This document shows, one piece after another, positions 4,598 to 5,057 of a DNA stretch of 5,057 nucleotides (the first letter of the stretch is position 1; each line of letters starts with the position of its first letter). Both the position numbers and the translations under genes were made by a program. The notes below the pieces were generated by a model. That model saw only the letters and a program-made list of their open reading frames with translations, did no database searches and was not told the origin of the DNA. The stretch comes from Nitrospinae bacterium CG22_combo_CG10-13_8_21_14_all_47_10. GTDB lineage: Bacteria; Nitrospinota; Nitrospinia; Nitrospinales; VA-1. The stretch covers positions 1 through 5,057 of the forward strand of contig PCTK01000119.1 of assembly GCA_002786505.1 (NCBI GenBank), given 5' to 3'.

Positions 4598-5057
4598 ATG
4601 GATGCCCCCCTATTTTTTCTAATCATGCTGGCATTTCTGAGTGTCGGAAGCAGGGTCACCAGAAAATTCTGGCACTTGAACTTTACCGGCCCGATTGAGG
4701 CGTTTGTTTTCGCCTCTGCCTTAGGTTCGATCATCACATCGGCATTGATAACCAGTCTGGCATTTATCGGCCAAGTCTCCCCTTCAACATGCTGGGCCGT
4801 GCTGGCCATCCTGCTTGCCTCGGGGTTAGGTTCTCTAAGAGGATCCCAACCATGGAACTTTAAATCAGGTTCCATTTTTCTGCCTTCATCTCCGCTAAAA
4901 ATTTCTATCCAGATTATTTTAGCGGCTCTTGTTCTCTTGTCATTGAGCCTCGCCCTGGCCCCGGCATTTGCCACCGATGCTCTGGTTTACCATCTGGCGG
5001 TACCTAAGGCATACCTCGAAGCAGGCGGCATTATCAACCTGCCAAACAATATCTATT
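4598..5057 (+). CDS. N-terminal part of a polytopic membrane protein, GT-C glycosyltransferase-like (runs off the right edge)
   Basis: The frame is open from ATG 4598 to the window end (153 residues). Hydrophobic segments lie at about residues 4-17, 34-59, 64-79 and 101-122. They are followed by a loop with TDALVYHLAVPKAYLEAGG (126-144) and LPNNIY at the edge. The pattern DALxYHLxxPKxYLxxG followed by PxNxY is one I associate with large membrane proteins annotated as GT-C-type or ArnT/PMT-like glycosyltransferases, where an early extracytoplasmic Asp is catalytic; D127 would be the candidate. Such enzymes move a sugar from a lipid-linked donor outside the inner membrane. An in-frame stop at 4580-4582 leaves ATG 4598 as the first usual start, though it has no clear ribosome binding site; M10 (4625) is an alternative. 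The hydrophilic reading on the opposite strand (4585-4974) is its complement, not a gene. Confidence 0.7.
   Translation, partial: MDAPLFFLIMLAFLSVGSRVTRKFWHLNFTGPIEAFVFASALGSIITSALITSLAFIGQVSPSTCWAVLAILLASGLGSLRGSQPWNFKSGSIFLPSSPLKISIQIILAALVLLSLSLALAPAFATDALVYHLAVPKAYLEAGGIINLPNNIY

Noticed and set aside
4585..4974. 129-codon open frame on the minus strand
   Set aside because: It is antisense to the hydrophobic plus-strand frame, which has membrane segments and a recognisable DALVYHL motif. Hydrophilic mirror frames are expected opposite membrane-protein genes.

Overview
The window looks like chromosomal DNA from a Gram-negative bacterium with moderate GC content and a respiratory metabolism. 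It carries an exported c-type cytochrome, an exported phosphonate-type solute-binding protein and a polytopic membrane protein, and the start sites have clear GGAG-type ribosome binding sites. The protein style would fit a Nitrospina-like or deltaproteobacterial-type lineage, but that is an impression from sequence style and not a placement.

Layout. (1) 1-105, plus: the probable 3' end of a gene entering from the left. (2) 91-303: a MITE-like element with 19-bp terminal inverted repeats (17 of 19 match) and a 9-bp target duplication. It appears to have inserted into the last codons of that gene. (3) 2047 down to 411, minus: a two-gene operon, phnD-like binding protein then phnC-like ATPase, with a 4-base overlap and no permease gene on either side. 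(4) 2112-2151: a strong intrinsic terminator separating that operon from the next gene. (5) 2166-2600, minus: a small exported monohaem cytochrome c. Its likely promoter at 2796-2823 has consensus -35 and -10 boxes, implying a leader of about 190 nt that can fold into nested helices. (6) 2869-3195, minus: an apparent decayed small gene, one frame broken by two internal stops, faintly PilZ-like. (7) 3375-4538, plus: a lysine 2,3-aminomutase-family (KamA-like) radical SAM enzyme whose predicted substrate pocket differs from true lysine aminomutase. A possible promoter with an overlapping palindrome lies about 330 bp upstream. (8) 4598 to the right edge, plus: the N-terminal third or so of a multi-spanning membrane protein resembling GT-C-type glycosyltransferases.

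The genes do not form one pathway. The minus-strand phnDC pair would bind a phosphorus oxyanion or phosphonate and energise its uptake, but needs a permease encoded elsewhere. The cytochrome is a periplasmic electron carrier. The KamA-like protein and the membrane protein point right and may share a transcript through a weak terminator-like hairpin.

The items most worth a second look are the MITE insertion that rewrote a neighbouring C-terminus, the structured cytochrome leader behind a consensus promoter, the Asp-to-Arg change in the aminomutase pocket, and the decayed gene between the two divergent transcription units. I see no CRISPR array, tRNA, rRNA or complete insertion sequence.
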